This document shows positions 16,712-25,369 of a stretch of 64,000 nt of DNA, one piece after another. The DNA is from Actinospineispora acaciae DSM 45401 (GTDB lineage: Bacteria; Actinomycetota; Actinomycetes; Mycobacteriales; Pseudonocardiaceae). The DNA is taken from positions 1,426,001-1,490,000 of the forward strand of contig NZ_JIAI01000001.1 in NCBI RefSeq assembly GCF_000620785.1, in the 5' to 3' direction. Below the pieces are notes generated by a model. The model was not told the origin of the DNA and searched no databases. It saw nothing but the letters and a program-made list of their open reading frames with translations. Positions within the stretch are counted from its first letter, which is position 1, and the number at the start of each line of letters is the position of its first letter. The position numbers and the translations under genes are program-made.

Positions 16712-18340
16712 TCAGTAGCCGTCCTCGAGATCCGCGGCCACCGCGGCCGGGTCGCGCAGCTCCGGCGGGCCGTACCCGCCGCCGCCCGGGGTGCGCAGGC
16801 ACACCACGTCGCCGGGGCGCAGCGCCACGTCCTCCCCCTTGCTGACCATGGGCAGCACCACCGTTTCCCCACCCAGCCGGAACCAGGGCGCCGAGGTCGC
16901 CCCGTCGCCGCCGCCCGCGCGGCCGGCCGGCGCGGTGCGGGACTGGTCGCCGAGCAGGCTGGCCTGCCCCTCCCGGCCGATGAACTCGAACTCGAAGTGC
17001 ACCCCGAAGCCACCCCGGTGGGTGCCGGCCCCGGCGGAGCCGTCGCGCAGCCCGTACCGGACGAACCGCATCGGGTAGCGCTGCTCCAGCACCTCGATGG
17101 ACTGCACGCGCCCGATGCTCATCAGCGAGCAGCCGTTGGACAGCCCGTCGCCGCCGGCGTGACCGCCGTACCCGCCGCCGAGGAACACGTAGAGCACGTA
17201 CGGCTCGCCGTCGGAGTCGATGCCGCCGACCGAGAGGTTGTTCACCGTCGCCGAGGAGCCCGCCGGCACCCGCTCGCCGGCCGCCTCGGCGAGCGCGCCC
17301 ATCACCGCCGTGATCACCCGCTGGCTGGTCTCCGCCGCGCAGCCGGCGACCGGCCGGGGCGGGTGGGCGTTGAGGAACACGGTGTCCGGGATGACGAACC
17401 GCAGCGGGGCGAAGATGCCGGCGTTGATCGGGATGTCCGGGTAGATGTGCTTGATCGCCACGATCGCGCTGGACACGGTGGCGGCGTACACGGAGTTCAT
17501 TGGGCCCCGGCAGGGCGGTGACGAACCGCTGAAGTCCAGGGTCATCTCGTCACCCGCCACGGTCAGCGCCACGTCCACCCGCAGCGGCTCGTCCACGATG
17601 CCGTCGTTGTCCATCTCCTCGACGAACCGGTACCGGCCGTCCGGGATCTCCGCGAGGTAGGAGCGCATCTGCCGTTCCGAGCGGTGCCGCAGGGCGTCGA
17701 TCACGGCGGTCACGGTGTCCGCGCCGTACTCGTCGAGCAGCTCGCCGAGCCTGGTCTCCCCCGCCCGCAGCGCGGTGACCTGCGCGTCGATGTCGCCGAG
17801 CACGTCGTCGGCCACCCGGGAGTTGGCCTGGAGGATGGCCACGATGTCGTCGTTGATCTCGTCGGCGGCGAACAGGCGCACGGGCGGGATGCGCAGGCCT
17901 TCCTGGTAGCAGTCGCTGGCGCGGGCGGCGAACCCGCCGGGGACCCGGCCGCCCAGGTCGGGCCAGTGGCCGGTGTTGGCCAGGAACGCGAACGGCTTCC
18001 CCCGGTGGAAGAACGGGCGGACCATCTTCGTGTCCATGATGTGCGTGCCGCCGGCGAACGGGTCGTTGACCAGGTACACGTCCCCGGGGCGCGGGTCGGG
18101 GACGGCGGCGAGCACGCTGGCCACGGTGTACTGCATGGTGCCTACGAAGATCGGCAGGCCCCGGTGGCCCTGGACGATCATGCTGCCGTCGGTGGCGGAG
18201 TAGATGCCGTCCGCGCGGTCCCAGGCGTCGGAGATCACCGGGGAGAACGCCATCCGCTCGAACACGGTGTCCATCTCGTCGGCGATCTGCTCCAGCCGGC
18301 CGTGGACAACGGCCAGCGTGATCGGATCTGGCTCGTTCAT
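16712..18340 (-). CDS. hyuB: Hydantoinase/oxoprolinase beta subunit
   Basis: A 542-residue HyuB-family subunit of ATP-dependent N-methylhydantoinase or 5-oxoprolinase-type enzymes. It opens with PDPITLAVVHGRLEQIADEM and contains DGSMIVQGHRGLPIFVGTM, DVYLVNDPFAGGTHIMD and FSGSSPPCRGPMNSVYA, all conserved in the family. Its ATG overlaps the hyuA stop (ATGA), and the broken transporter follows by one base. Together with HyuA it opens a cyclic amide using ATP in the cytoplasm. N-methylhydantoin, hydantoin, oxoproline and acetone-carboxylase-like chemistry cannot be separated from sequence alone. Confidence 0.9.
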   Translation of the reverse strand: MNEPDPITLAVVHGRLEQIADEMDTVFERMAFSPVISDAWDRADGIYSATDGSMIVQGHRGLPIFVGTMQYTVASVLAAVPDPRPGDVYLVNDPFAGGTHIMDTKMVRPFFHRGKPFAFLANTGHWPDLGGRVPGGFAARASDCYQEGLRIPPVRLFAADEINDDIVAILQANSRVADDVLGDIDAQVTALRAGETRLGELLDEYGADTVTAVIDALRHRSERQMRSYLAEIPDGRYRFVEEMDNDGIVDEPLRVDVALTVAGDEMTLDFSGSSPPCRGPMNSVYAATVSSAIVAIKHIYPDIPINAGIFAPLRFVIPDTVFLNAHPPRPVAGCAAETSQRVITAVMGALAEAAGERVPAGSSATVNNLSVGGIDSDGEPYVLYVFLGGGYGGHAGGDGLSNGCSLMSIGRVQSIEVLEQRYPMRFVRYGLRDGSAGAGTHRGGFGVHFEFEFIGREGQASLLGDQSRTAPAGRAGGGDGATSAPWFRLGGETVVLPMVSKGEDVALRPGDVVCLRTPGGGGYGPPELRDPAAVAADLEDGY

Positions 18341-20388
18341 GTTTGGACCGCTTTCTCCACCGCCGCCCCCGCCACCACAACCACGAGGCTGCCGTTGTCA
18401 CGAACCTGCGCGACCGTGTCCGGCGGCAGCAGGGTGGTGCTGTCCGCCTGGTGCACCACGGCCGGGCCCTCGACCACCTCGAACGGTCGCAGCGCGGAAC
18501 GGTCCAGCACCGGGACGGTCCGCGGCCCGTCGGCGAACACCACCGTGCGCTCCCGGGGCTCGGCCGCCGGGCCCGCGGGGTCGGCGCCGAGCAGGCGGAT
18601 GCCGTCGCGCCGCCCGGTCACCTCGGTGCGCAGGCTGACCAGCTTGATGTGGCCGCTCGGGGTGCGGCCGCCGTAGGTCTCCCGATAGCGGCGGGTGAAC
18701 GCCTCGGCCAGCCGGTCGGGCGTCCAGCCGTCCTCGGCGGCGCCGAGCGGCACCCGGATCGAGTAGAGCTGTTTCGCATAGCTCATCTCCGCGATGTGCG
18801 CCACCGACATGGCCGGGGGGTCGAAGCCGTCCGCCGCCAGCATGTCCTCGCCGGCCCGCCGCTGCTCCCCGAGCACCTCGGCGACCCGCTCGGGCGAACA
18901 GCTCGCCGGCATGGACGTCACGAAGTCGTACTTCACGTCCGCCAGCAGGCAGCCGAACGCGCTGAGCGCGCCCGGGTGCGGCGGGACGATCACCTCGGTG
19001 GCCCCGATCGCCCTGGCCAGCTCCACGATGTGCAACGGGCCGGCGCCGCCGAACCCGACCAGTGCGAACCGCCGGGGGTCGTGGCCCTTGTCCACGCTGA
19101 CCATCCGGATCGCGTTCGCCATCAGCTCGTTGGCCACCCGGACCACCGCCAGCGCCGCGTCCGTCACGCCCAGCCCGAGCGGGCCCGCCACGTGCTCCTC
19201 GATGGCGGCCGCCGCCGAGGCGCGGTCCAGCGTGAAGTCCCGCTCGGTGCCCAGCCGCTGGTCGGCGGCGATCCGGCCGAGCACCAGGTTGGCGTCGGTC
19301 ACGGTCGGCGCGGTGCCGCCCCGGCGGTAGCAGGCCGGACCGGGGGTGGAGCCGGCGCTGTCCGGCCCGACCCGCAGGATGCCGGCCCGGTCCACCCGGG
19401 CGATCGAGCCGCCGCCGGCGCCGATGGTCTTGATGTCCACCATCGGCACCTTGATCGGGATGCCGTACTCGATCGACGTCTCGTCCGCCAGCGCCGGCCG
19501 CCCGCCCGGGATGAGCGCCACGTCGAAGCTGGTGCCGCCCATGTCGCAGGAGATCACGTCGGGCAGCCCGGCGGCCTCGCCGAACGCGGCGGCCGCCACC
19601 GTCCCGGCGGCCGGCCCGGACAGCAGCGTGCGCACCGCGTACTCGCCGGCCCGCCCGGCCGGCATCAACCCGCCGTTGGACTGCATCACCTGCACGTCAC
19701 GGGAGAACCCGCCGGCCGTCAGCTCGGCCTGCACCGCGCCCAGGTACCCGGCCATCGCCGCCCGCACGTAGGCGTTGACCACCGTCGTGCTGGCCCGCTC
19801 GAACTCGCCGACCTCCGGCGCCACCCGGTACGACGCGCTCACCGGCACGCCCGGCAACAGCTCGGCCAGCGCCGAGGCCAGCTCGCGCTCGTGCTCCGCG
19901 TTGACGTAGCTGTTCAGCAGGCTGACCGCGACACTGCGCACCTCCGCCGCGCGCAACTCGGCCGCGACCGCCCGCACCGAGCCGGCGTCCAGCGGCCGCA
20001 CCACCTCGCCGCGCGCGCCGATCCGCTCGTCCACCTCGAAGCACCGCCCGCGCGGCACCAGCGGCCGGTAGCGGCCGGTCAGGCCGTAGGTGTGCGGACG
20101 GTCACGGCGGCGCAGCTCCAGCACGTCCCGGAAGCCGACGGTGGTGACCAGCGCGGTCCGCGCGCCCGTGCGCTCCAGCACGGCATTGGTGGCCACGGTG
20201 GTGCCGTGCACCAGGGCGGCGAGCTCCGCGCGCGGCACGTCGAGCTGGTCCACGCCGGCGAGCAGGCCGTCCGCCTGGCGTCCCGGGGTCGAGAACACCT
20301 TGGCCAGCCGCAGCCGCGAACGCCCGGTGTCGTAGAGCAGGACGTCGGTGAACGTGCCGCCGACGTCGATGCCGGCGATCAGGTCCAT
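18337..20388 (-). CDS. hyuA: Hydantoinase/oxoprolinase alpha subunit
   Basis: A 683-residue HyuA-family subunit with an actin/hexokinase-type ATP-binding fold. Motifs are IAGIDVGGTFTDVLLYD at the N-terminus, VVNAYVRAAMAGYL, MQSNGGLMPAGRAGEYAVRT, and SCDMGGTSFDVALIPGG, then GAGGGSIARVD and FGGAGPLHIVELARAIGA. The ATG at 20386-20388 was chosen because it opens the conserved domain; the frame runs further upstream but into the iclR gene. It overlaps the end of iclR by 10 bases and hyuB by 4. It hydrolyses ATP to drive ring opening with HyuB. Confidence 0.92.
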   Translation of the reverse strand: MDLIAGIDVGGTFTDVLLYDTGRSRLRLAKVFSTPGRQADGLLAGVDQLDVPRAELAALVHGTTVATNAVLERTGARTALVTTVGFRDVLELRRRDRPHTYGLTGRYRPLVPRGRCFEVDERIGARGEVVRPLDAGSVRAVAAELRAAEVRSVAVSLLNSYVNAEHERELASALAELLPGVPVSASYRVAPEVGEFERASTTVVNAYVRAAMAGYLGAVQAELTAGGFSRDVQVMQSNGGLMPAGRAGEYAVRTLLSGPAAGTVAAAAFGEAAGLPDVISCDMGGTSFDVALIPGGRPALADETSIEYGIPIKVPMVDIKTIGAGGGSIARVDRAGILRVGPDSAGSTPGPACYRRGGTAPTVTDANLVLGRIAADQRLGTERDFTLDRASAAAAIEEHVAGPLGLGVTDAALAVVRVANELMANAIRMVSVDKGHDPRRFALVGFGGAGPLHIVELARAIGATEVIVPPHPGALSAFGCLLADVKYDFVTSMPASCSPERVAEVLGEQRRAGEDMLAADGFDPPAMSVAHIAEMSYAKQLYSIRVPLGAAEDGWTPDRLAEAFTRRYRETYGGRTPSGHIKLVSLRTEVTGRRDGIRLLGADPAGPAAEPRERTVVFADGPRTVPVLDRSALRPFEVVEGPAVVHQADSTTLLPPDTVAQVRDNGSLVVVVAGAAVEKAVQT

Positions 20389-21143
20389 CGGTCGGCCAGC
20401 AGCGCGGACATCTTCTCGGCGGCGGCCAGCAGCGGCCCCACCCACTGCTCGCAGCGGAACCGGTTGGTCGGCCCGGCGATGCTCAGCGCCGCCACGTACG
20501 CCCCGGAGGCGTCCCGCACGCCGGTGGCGACGCCGACGATCCCCTCGGTGTACTCGTCGTGGTTCTCCGCGTACCCGTTCGCCCTGATCGCCGGGAACAG
20601 CGCGCGCAGCTCCCCCTTGGTGCGCACGCTGTAGGGGGTGACCTCGGGGAGCGCCTCGTCGGGGTAGAGCCGGTCCACCGCCTCGTCGGGCATGTTGGCC
20701 AGCAGGAACTTCCCGGAGCCGCAGCTGTGCATCGGCATCCGGGTGCCGCGCTGGATCTCCGCGCGCAGCACCCGCGCGCTCTCGAAGCGCTGCACGATGA
20801 TCGCGTCCCGGCCGCGCGGCAGCGCCAGCGACACCGCCTCGCCCGACTCGTCGGCCAGCGCCCGCATCGGCTCGGCCAGCGGGCCGCCGAACCGCGCGCT
20901 GTCCGGCACCGACGAGCCGACCTCGAACGCGGTGAGCCCGACCCGGTACGAGCTGTCCCCGGCCCGCTCCACGAACCCGTACTCGGCCAGCGTCGCCAGC
21001 AGCAGGTGCGCGCTGCTCTTGCCCAGGCCCAGCCGCCGCGCCAGCTCCGAGAGCCGCATCCCCTCCGGATGCTCGGCCAGCAGGCACAGCAACCGCAACG
21101 CGCCGGCCACCGTGCTCGACGTACGGCCCTTGCTGTTCGTCAT
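20379..21143 (-). CDS. IclR-family regulator of the hydantoinase operon
   Basis: A 254-residue IclR protein: winged helix VAGALRLLCLLAEHPEGMRLSELARRLGLGKSSAHLLLATLAEYGFVER is split over the N-terminal 65 residues, followed by the GAF-like effector domain (ESGEAVSLALPRG, then MPMHSCGSGKFLLANM). The ATG at 21141-21143 is preferred over an upstream one at 21188 because it starts the conserved domain. It is the first gene of the hyu operon and overlaps hyuA. A palindrome lies across its upstream region, so it probably represses itself and the operon until a substrate is present. Confidence 0.88.
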   Translation of the reverse strand: MTNSKGRTSSTVAGALRLLCLLAEHPEGMRLSELARRLGLGKSSAHLLLATLAEYGFVERAGDSSYRVGLTAFEVGSSVPDSARFGGPLAEPMRALADESGEAVSLALPRGRDAIIVQRFESARVLRAEIQRGTRMPMHSCGSGKFLLANMPDEAVDRLYPDEALPEVTPYSVRTKGELRALFPAIRANGYAENHDEYTEGIVGVATGVRDASGAYVAALSIAGPTNRFRCEQWVGPLLAAAEKMSALLADRWT

Positions 21144-21144
21144 A

Positions 21145-21161
21145 TACGAACGCCTTTCGTA
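21145..21161. promoter_or_regulatory. Candidate IclR operator
   Basis: TACGAA-cgcct-TTCGTA is a perfect 6-base inverted repeat with a 5-base spacer, inside an AT-rich patch unusual for this DNA. It starts 2 bases before the iclR ATG. Size and symmetry fit IclR operators. Binding here would block both transcription and ribosome access. Confidence 0.55.
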
Positions 21162-21242
21162 ATATGCGCACAAAAGGCTAGGCGGCATTCGGTGAGCCGG
21201 TCAAGAAATCGCGAAGCATTGACGCGCGCCGCCGGGCAATGT

Positions 21243-21290
21243 TGTGATGCTGTCACACATTCAAGGACGTTGTCACACTATTTAGGACAT
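21243..21290. promoter_or_regulatory. Tandem 20-base repeats and an inverted repeat before the second iclR
   Basis: Two adjacent 20-base units (21251-21270 and 21271-21290) match at 15 of 20 positions, both starting TGTCACAC and containing AGGAC. The second AGGAC is also the ribosome-binding site of the gene at 21293. A further inverted repeat TGTGA-N5-TCACA occupies 21243-21257. The arrangement suggests side-by-side regulator binding on the same face of the helix. Confidence 0.5.
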
Positions 21291-21292
21291 GA

Positions 21293-22054
21293 ATGTCTGA
21301 CGCTGCACGCCCGATGACCCGGCCGATGACGTCGGCGCTCAAGCTGTTGCGGCTGCTCGACGCGGTGGGTGAGTCCGACGAGCCGGTGCGGCTGGCCGAC
21401 CTGGCCAGGGAGCTGGGGGCGTCCCGGTCGGAGGTGCACAGGCACCTGGTCACGCTGGTCACGGCCGGGTGGATGGAGAAGCTTCCGGACGGCGCGTACC
21501 AGCTCACGGTCAAGGCGGCGCACCTGGGCAACGCGGCGCTGCAGCACGCCGGGTTCGGCGAGCGGGTGACGGCGCTGCTGGTGGACCTCGCCGAGGAGAC
21601 CGGCCAGTCGGTGTGCCTGGCGGTGCTCGACGACGACGCGACGCGGGTGATCAAGCGGGCCGAGCCGGGAACGGCCACCAGGGTCACCCTCGCCCTCGGG
21701 CACCGCATGTCGCTGCTCTACGGCGCCACCGGCCGCGCGCTCGCGGCGTTCGCCCCCGCCGACGTGGTGGCCGAGCTGCGCGCCCGGGGCGTGCGGGTGC
21801 CCGAGGAGTCCGAGCTGGCCGAGATCCGCCGGGTCGGCTACGCGCTGACCCCGCCCGGCGGGGTGGACGGCGTCGCGGTGATCGCCTCGCCCGTTCCGGC
21901 CCGCGCCGGTGCGCCGAAGGTCGCGCTGTGCGTGGTCGGACCGGCGGGCCGGTTCGACCCGCTGTCGGTGCGGGAGCGGCTCGCGGCGGCGGTGCGGCGG
22001 CTGGCCAGGCTCACCGCGAGCGTGGACGGGGGTGTCGCGTCGTGGGAGGCCTGA
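21293..22054 (+). CDS. IclR-family regulator of the unknown/M19-like operon
   Basis: A 253-residue IclR protein: helix-turn-helix ALKLLRLLDAVGESDEPVRL, then ELGASRSEVHRHLVTLV, and an effector domain with ETGQSVCLAVLDDDATRVI. The ATG at 21293 has AGGAC 4 bases upstream. Another ATG four bases earlier runs into a stop at once. It is divergent from the hydantoinase iclR and heads a five-gene operon; its 3' end overlaps the next gene by 13 bases. It may respond to a peptide- or amide-derived acid. The two divergent IclR genes are not close copies. Confidence 0.88.
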   Translation: MSDAARPMTRPMTSALKLLRLLDAVGESDEPVRLADLARELGASRSEVHRHLVTLVTAGWMEKLPDGAYQLTVKAAHLGNAALQHAGFGERVTALLVDLAEETGQSVCLAVLDDDATRVIKRAEPGTATRVTLALGHRMSLLYGATGRALAAFAPADVVAELRARGVRVPEESELAEIRRVGYALTPPGGVDGVAVIASPVPARAGAPKVALCVVGPAGRFDPLSVRERLAAAVRRLARLTASVDGGVASWEA

Positions 22055-23712
22055 CCGACCCTGACCTGCCCGACCCGGACGAGGCGATGCGTCCGGAGCG
22101 GCTCGCGGCGCTTCCGCCGAGCCGGTTGAGTGCCAGCCGCGCGCTGGTCAACAGGATGATCGCGCAGCGCTGGCGGGTCGAACAGGTGCGCTTCGACGTG
22201 GACGACCGTGCGCGCGGAGAGGCCGTCTACCGCGTCCACGCGCCGGGTCGGAGCTTCGACTTCATGGTGTTCTCCTTCGAACCGGTCCTGGAGGGGCGCA
22301 CCGGGCGGATCATCGGCACCAACTGGGACATGATGGGTTCGCTGGTCGAGGGCGTCGCGAGCGCAGGCGACATGCGGCGGACCAAGGAGGAGCTGCCCAA
22401 GCTGTACGCCGGGCGGGCCACTCCGGGCACCTTGGTGTGGTGCCGGTCGAACCGGAGCCTGCGGCTGTTCGACCACGTCATCGACAGGTTGGCGGCCGGC
22501 CGGCAGCCGGACGTGGACGAGCTGTGGCGCGCCGGTTACCTGATGCGCAACACCGGCCTGGACGGCAACGGCACCTTCGGCACCCGCTCGTACCTGGCGC
22601 TGGAGGACGGGCATCCGCTGGCCGCGCCCTACCACGCCCAGATGCTCGCCGCGTACCTGATGCGGGAGTTCTCCTTCGACCTGGTCGAGCACCTGGCGCG
22701 CGCTGCGTCGTCGGCCGCGGTACGACTCGACCCGGCGCTGCGCAGGATCCTCGGGCTGGGCAACGGCTCGGCGCTCGGGCTGGTGTTCTTCGCCAACAAC
22801 CACCCGGCGCTGCTGGACAGGTGGCTCACGTTGCGGTTCGGGGCGGTCGCGCGTGCGCGGCGGATCCCGGCGGTGGCCGGGTCGCGCGACTGGCGGCGGG
22901 TGGCCGAGCTGGTGCAGCGCGCGATCCGGTTCTACGACGAGGACCCGTTCACCTACAGCGGCTTCACGGCGGCCGGCGCGGTCGCGGACGGGCTGCGCCG
23001 GATCGCCAAGCGGATGGACGATCCCGAGCGGGCGGTGTCCACGTTCGGCGACCTGGTCGACGCCGAGCTGGGTGCCGACGCGGTGGGGGTGTTCGACGCG
23101 ATCCTGCTGGAGCTGCGCCCCGACGAGGTGGACGCGCTGCTGCGGCGGCAGCCCGTGGACGAGCGCCTGATGGCGCGGCCGGAGCAGAGCGTCGGCGAGC
23201 TGCTGAACCTGCTGGACGGCGAGTACGCCTGGACCGAGCGGTTCGACATGTCGGCGCCGGAGCAGCGGCGGTTCCGGTGGTACAAGTCGCGCGACGCCGA
23301 GGAGCCCCGCCGGGGCCCCGTCGCGGAGGTGCCGGACGGCTTCGAGTGGGCGCTCGACCTGCCGGGCGACATCGCCAGGCTGCGCGCCGCGCTGCGCACC
23401 ATCCCACCGGAGACGACGGTCGCGGAGTTCCTCGCCGCGCACCCGGCCGAGCGCGCCACCGTGACCAGGGCACAGGGGCTGGCCGGGCGCCGCTACCACT
23501 CGCCGCACATGAACATGCTCGCCGCCGACTTCGTCCCGGCGCGGATCGTGCGGCTGCTCAACTCCGCGTTCCACGGCCTGGACAAGACCGTCGACGCGTT
23601 CGGCCGCAACGTGCTCGGCCTGCTCTTCCACGGCGCGCCCACCCGCGACGACCTCGCCGCCGGCACCGGCGCGGACTGGATCTACCCGGCGAAACCGGGA
23701 GGTACGCGGTGA
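22042..23712 (+). CDS. Large conserved-looking protein of unknown function
   Basis: I do not recognise a family. The 556-residue product from the GTG at 22042 (an ATG at 22087 is an alternative) has no signal peptide or membrane helix. Seen are an N-terminal charged helical part (LVNRMIAQRWRVEQVRFDVD), then FDFMVFSFEPVLEGRTGRII, RNTGLDGNGTFGTRSYLAL near residue 170, and LGNGSALGLVFFANNHPAL near 240. The C-terminus carries NMLAADFVPARIVRLLNSAF. These uncharged glycine/asparagine motifs look like a binding or catalytic site rather than low complexity. It overlaps iclR and is coupled by GTGA to the next gene, so it should work with the following two proteins. Confidence 0.7.
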   Translation: MGGLTDPDLPDPDEAMRPERLAALPPSRLSASRALVNRMIAQRWRVEQVRFDVDDRARGEAVYRVHAPGRSFDFMVFSFEPVLEGRTGRIIGTNWDMMGSLVEGVASAGDMRRTKEELPKLYAGRATPGTLVWCRSNRSLRLFDHVIDRLAAGRQPDVDELWRAGYLMRNTGLDGNGTFGTRSYLALEDGHPLAAPYHAQMLAAYLMREFSFDLVEHLARAASSAAVRLDPALRRILGLGNGSALGLVFFANNHPALLDRWLTLRFGAVARARRIPAVAGSRDWRRVAELVQRAIRFYDEDPFTYSGFTAAGAVADGLRRIAKRMDDPERAVSTFGDLVDAELGADAVGVFDAILLELRPDEVDALLRRQPVDERLMARPEQSVGELLNLLDGEYAWTERFDMSAPEQRRFRWYKSRDAEEPRRGPVAEVPDGFEWALDLPGDIARLRAALRTIPPETTVAEFLAAHPAERATVTRAQGLAGRRYHSPHMNMLAADFVPARIVRLLNSAFHGLDKTVDAFGRNVLGLLFHGAPTRDDLAAGTGADWIYPAKPGGTR

Positions 23713-24359
23713 ACGTCTCGCTGCGTGAGTGCAGGCTCGTGACGTACCGGGTGCTCTGGCAGGCGGGCGCGCCGGTGGGGACGATCCCGGCGATCGTCGA
23801 CGCGGTCGTCGCGGCGGAAGGCGCCGGCCTCGGTGGGTTCGCCGCGCTGCGCGAGGACGTCGACGCCCTGGGCGCGACCGCCGCCCGTCCGGTGCGCGTC
23901 GTCGGTGACACCCGAGCGGTGGACGCGGCCGGCAAGCACGCGCTCGCGCTCGCCCCGGACGTGCTCGACCTCGCGGTGGCGTGGGCCCGCGCCGAGGGGA
24001 CCGCCGACCTGGAGGTGCGCGGCGCCGCCCGCCCCGAGCTGCTCGACGTCCTGACCACCCTGGCGAGAGACCACGGCGTCGAGGTGACCGCCCGCACCCC
24101 CACCAACGGCGTCCACCGGTTCACCGCCACCTCGGCTGGAGCGCACGGGGCCGGGTGGACGGCCGCGATCCTGCACCACGGCCTCGACGTCCCCGAACCG
24201 CTGTGGTGGCACCTGTTCCACCTCGGCAACCAGGCGCTGACCCCCGACTCGGCCGTCTCCCGCCGCCACACCGGGCGCTCGGTGTTCGACGAGCGGGGCC
24301 GCATCGTCGGCGAGATCGGCGAGGACCTCGACAGCGACTCCCGGGAGGGGCAGCGATGA
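23709..24359 (+). CDS. Small partner protein of unknown function
   Basis: The 216-residue product starts at a GTG overlapping the previous stop (GTGA) and ends overlapping the next start (ATGA). The N-terminus SLRECRLVTYRVLWQAGAP followed by VGTIPAIVDAVVAAEGAGLG resembles the helical opening of DUF3726-type or malate/lactate dehydrogenase-2-type proteins, but I would not assign either. The middle is Ala/Val/Asp-rich, and a conserved-looking TPTNGVHRFTA and EPLWWHLFHLGNQAL lie near the C-terminus. No membrane helix or signal is evident. Tight coupling implies a stoichiometric partner of the large protein upstream. Confidence 0.65.
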   Translation: MNVSLRECRLVTYRVLWQAGAPVGTIPAIVDAVVAAEGAGLGGFAALREDVDALGATAARPVRVVGDTRAVDAAGKHALALAPDVLDLAVAWARAEGTADLEVRGAARPELLDVLTTLARDHGVEVTARTPTNGVHRFTATSAGAHGAGWTAAILHHGLDVPEPLWWHLFHLGNQALTPDSAVSRRHTGRSVFDERGRIVGEIGEDLDSDSREGQR

Positions 24360-25330
24360 CCCGAGACCTGTACATCGACGGCCTGGAGTGCAGCAACTTC
24401 GACCGGGAGGTCCTCGAGGAGCTCCGCGACGGGAACATCTCCTGCGTCACGCCGACCCTGGCGTTCTGGGAGAACGCCGCCGAGACGATGGACGCCCTCG
24501 GCCGCTGGCGCGACCTGGCCAGGGACAACGCCGACCTGATCACCATCGCGCGCACCGCCGGGGACATCGAGTCCGCGCACGCGACCGGGCGCACCGCGAT
24601 CCTGCTCGGCACCCAGAACTCCTCCCCCATCGACGACCGCATCCGGTACGTCGAGCTGTTCCACGACATGGGCCTGCGCGTCATGCAGCTGACGTACAAC
24701 AACCAGAACGCCGTCGGCGGCTCCTGCTACGAGCCGACCGACTCCGGCCTGACCAGGTTCGGGCGTGAGGTGGTGCGCGAGATGAACCGGGTCGGCATGG
24801 TCGTGGACCTGTCCCACGTGGGGGAACGCACCGGCATCGACGCGATCGAGGCGTCCGGGCGGCCGGTCGCTGTCACGCACGCGAACCCGCGCTCGCTCTA
24901 CGACCACCCCCGCAACAAGGGCGACGAGCTGCTGCGCGCGCTGGTCGCGAACGGTGGCGTGATCGGGCTGGCGACCTACCGCAACATCAGCGGGCCGTGG
25001 GTGTCCTCGCGCGCCCGCTGGTGCGACATGGTGCGCAAGACGGTCGACATCGTGGGCATCGACCACGTCGGCATCGGCACCGACCTGAGCCGCAAGAGCG
25101 GCGAGGCCGAGCTGGAGTGGATGCGCAGGGGCCGCTGGACCCGCACCCCGCAGTACGGCGCGGGGTCGGCGACGAACACCGGGAAGGCCCCGAAGGTCGA
25201 GTGGATGAGCTCCACCCGCGACTTCCCCGCGCTGGCCCGCTCCCTGTCGGCCGACGCCGGCTTCACCGACGAGGAGACCGCCAAGATCATGGGCGGCAAC
25301 TGGCTGCGGTTCTACCGCGACGTGCTGTGA
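24356..25330 (+). CDS. M19 (membrane dipeptidase) homologue lacking key metal ligands
   Basis: A 324-residue TIM-barrel protein of the renal-dipeptidase family, with no signal peptide. H154 (VVDLSHVGERT), H175 (VAVTHANPRSL) and D243 (GIDHVGIGTD) match the conserved C-terminal-side ligands and catalytic residues. The N-terminal HxD is replaced: the aligned motif is IDGLECS, giving L10 and C12. The bridging glutamate is Q87 in LLGTQNSS. The canonical dinuclear zinc site therefore cannot form as usual. It may use one metal, other ligands, or act on something other than dipeptides. It is coupled to two unknown proteins and followed by a transporter. Confidence 0.8.
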   Translation: MTRDLYIDGLECSNFDREVLEELRDGNISCVTPTLAFWENAAETMDALGRWRDLARDNADLITIARTAGDIESAHATGRTAILLGTQNSSPIDDRIRYVELFHDMGLRVMQLTYNNQNAVGGSCYEPTDSGLTRFGREVVREMNRVGMVVDLSHVGERTGIDAIEASGRPVAVTHANPRSLYDHPRNKGDELLRALVANGGVIGLATYRNISGPWVSSRARWCDMVRKTVDIVGIDHVGIGTDLSRKSGEAELEWMRRGRWTRTPQYGAGSATNTGKAPKVEWMSSTRDFPALARSLSADAGFTDEETAKIMGGNWLRFYRDVL

Positions 25331-25369
25331 CCTCCTGACCGACCCTCCTCTCACCAACGGCGGTGAACC

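Noticed and set aside
18343..20634. A 763-codon open frame on the + strand
   Set aside because: It is antisense to hyuA, rich in Arg/His/Gly/Pro, and has no domain; hyuA has full family motifs.
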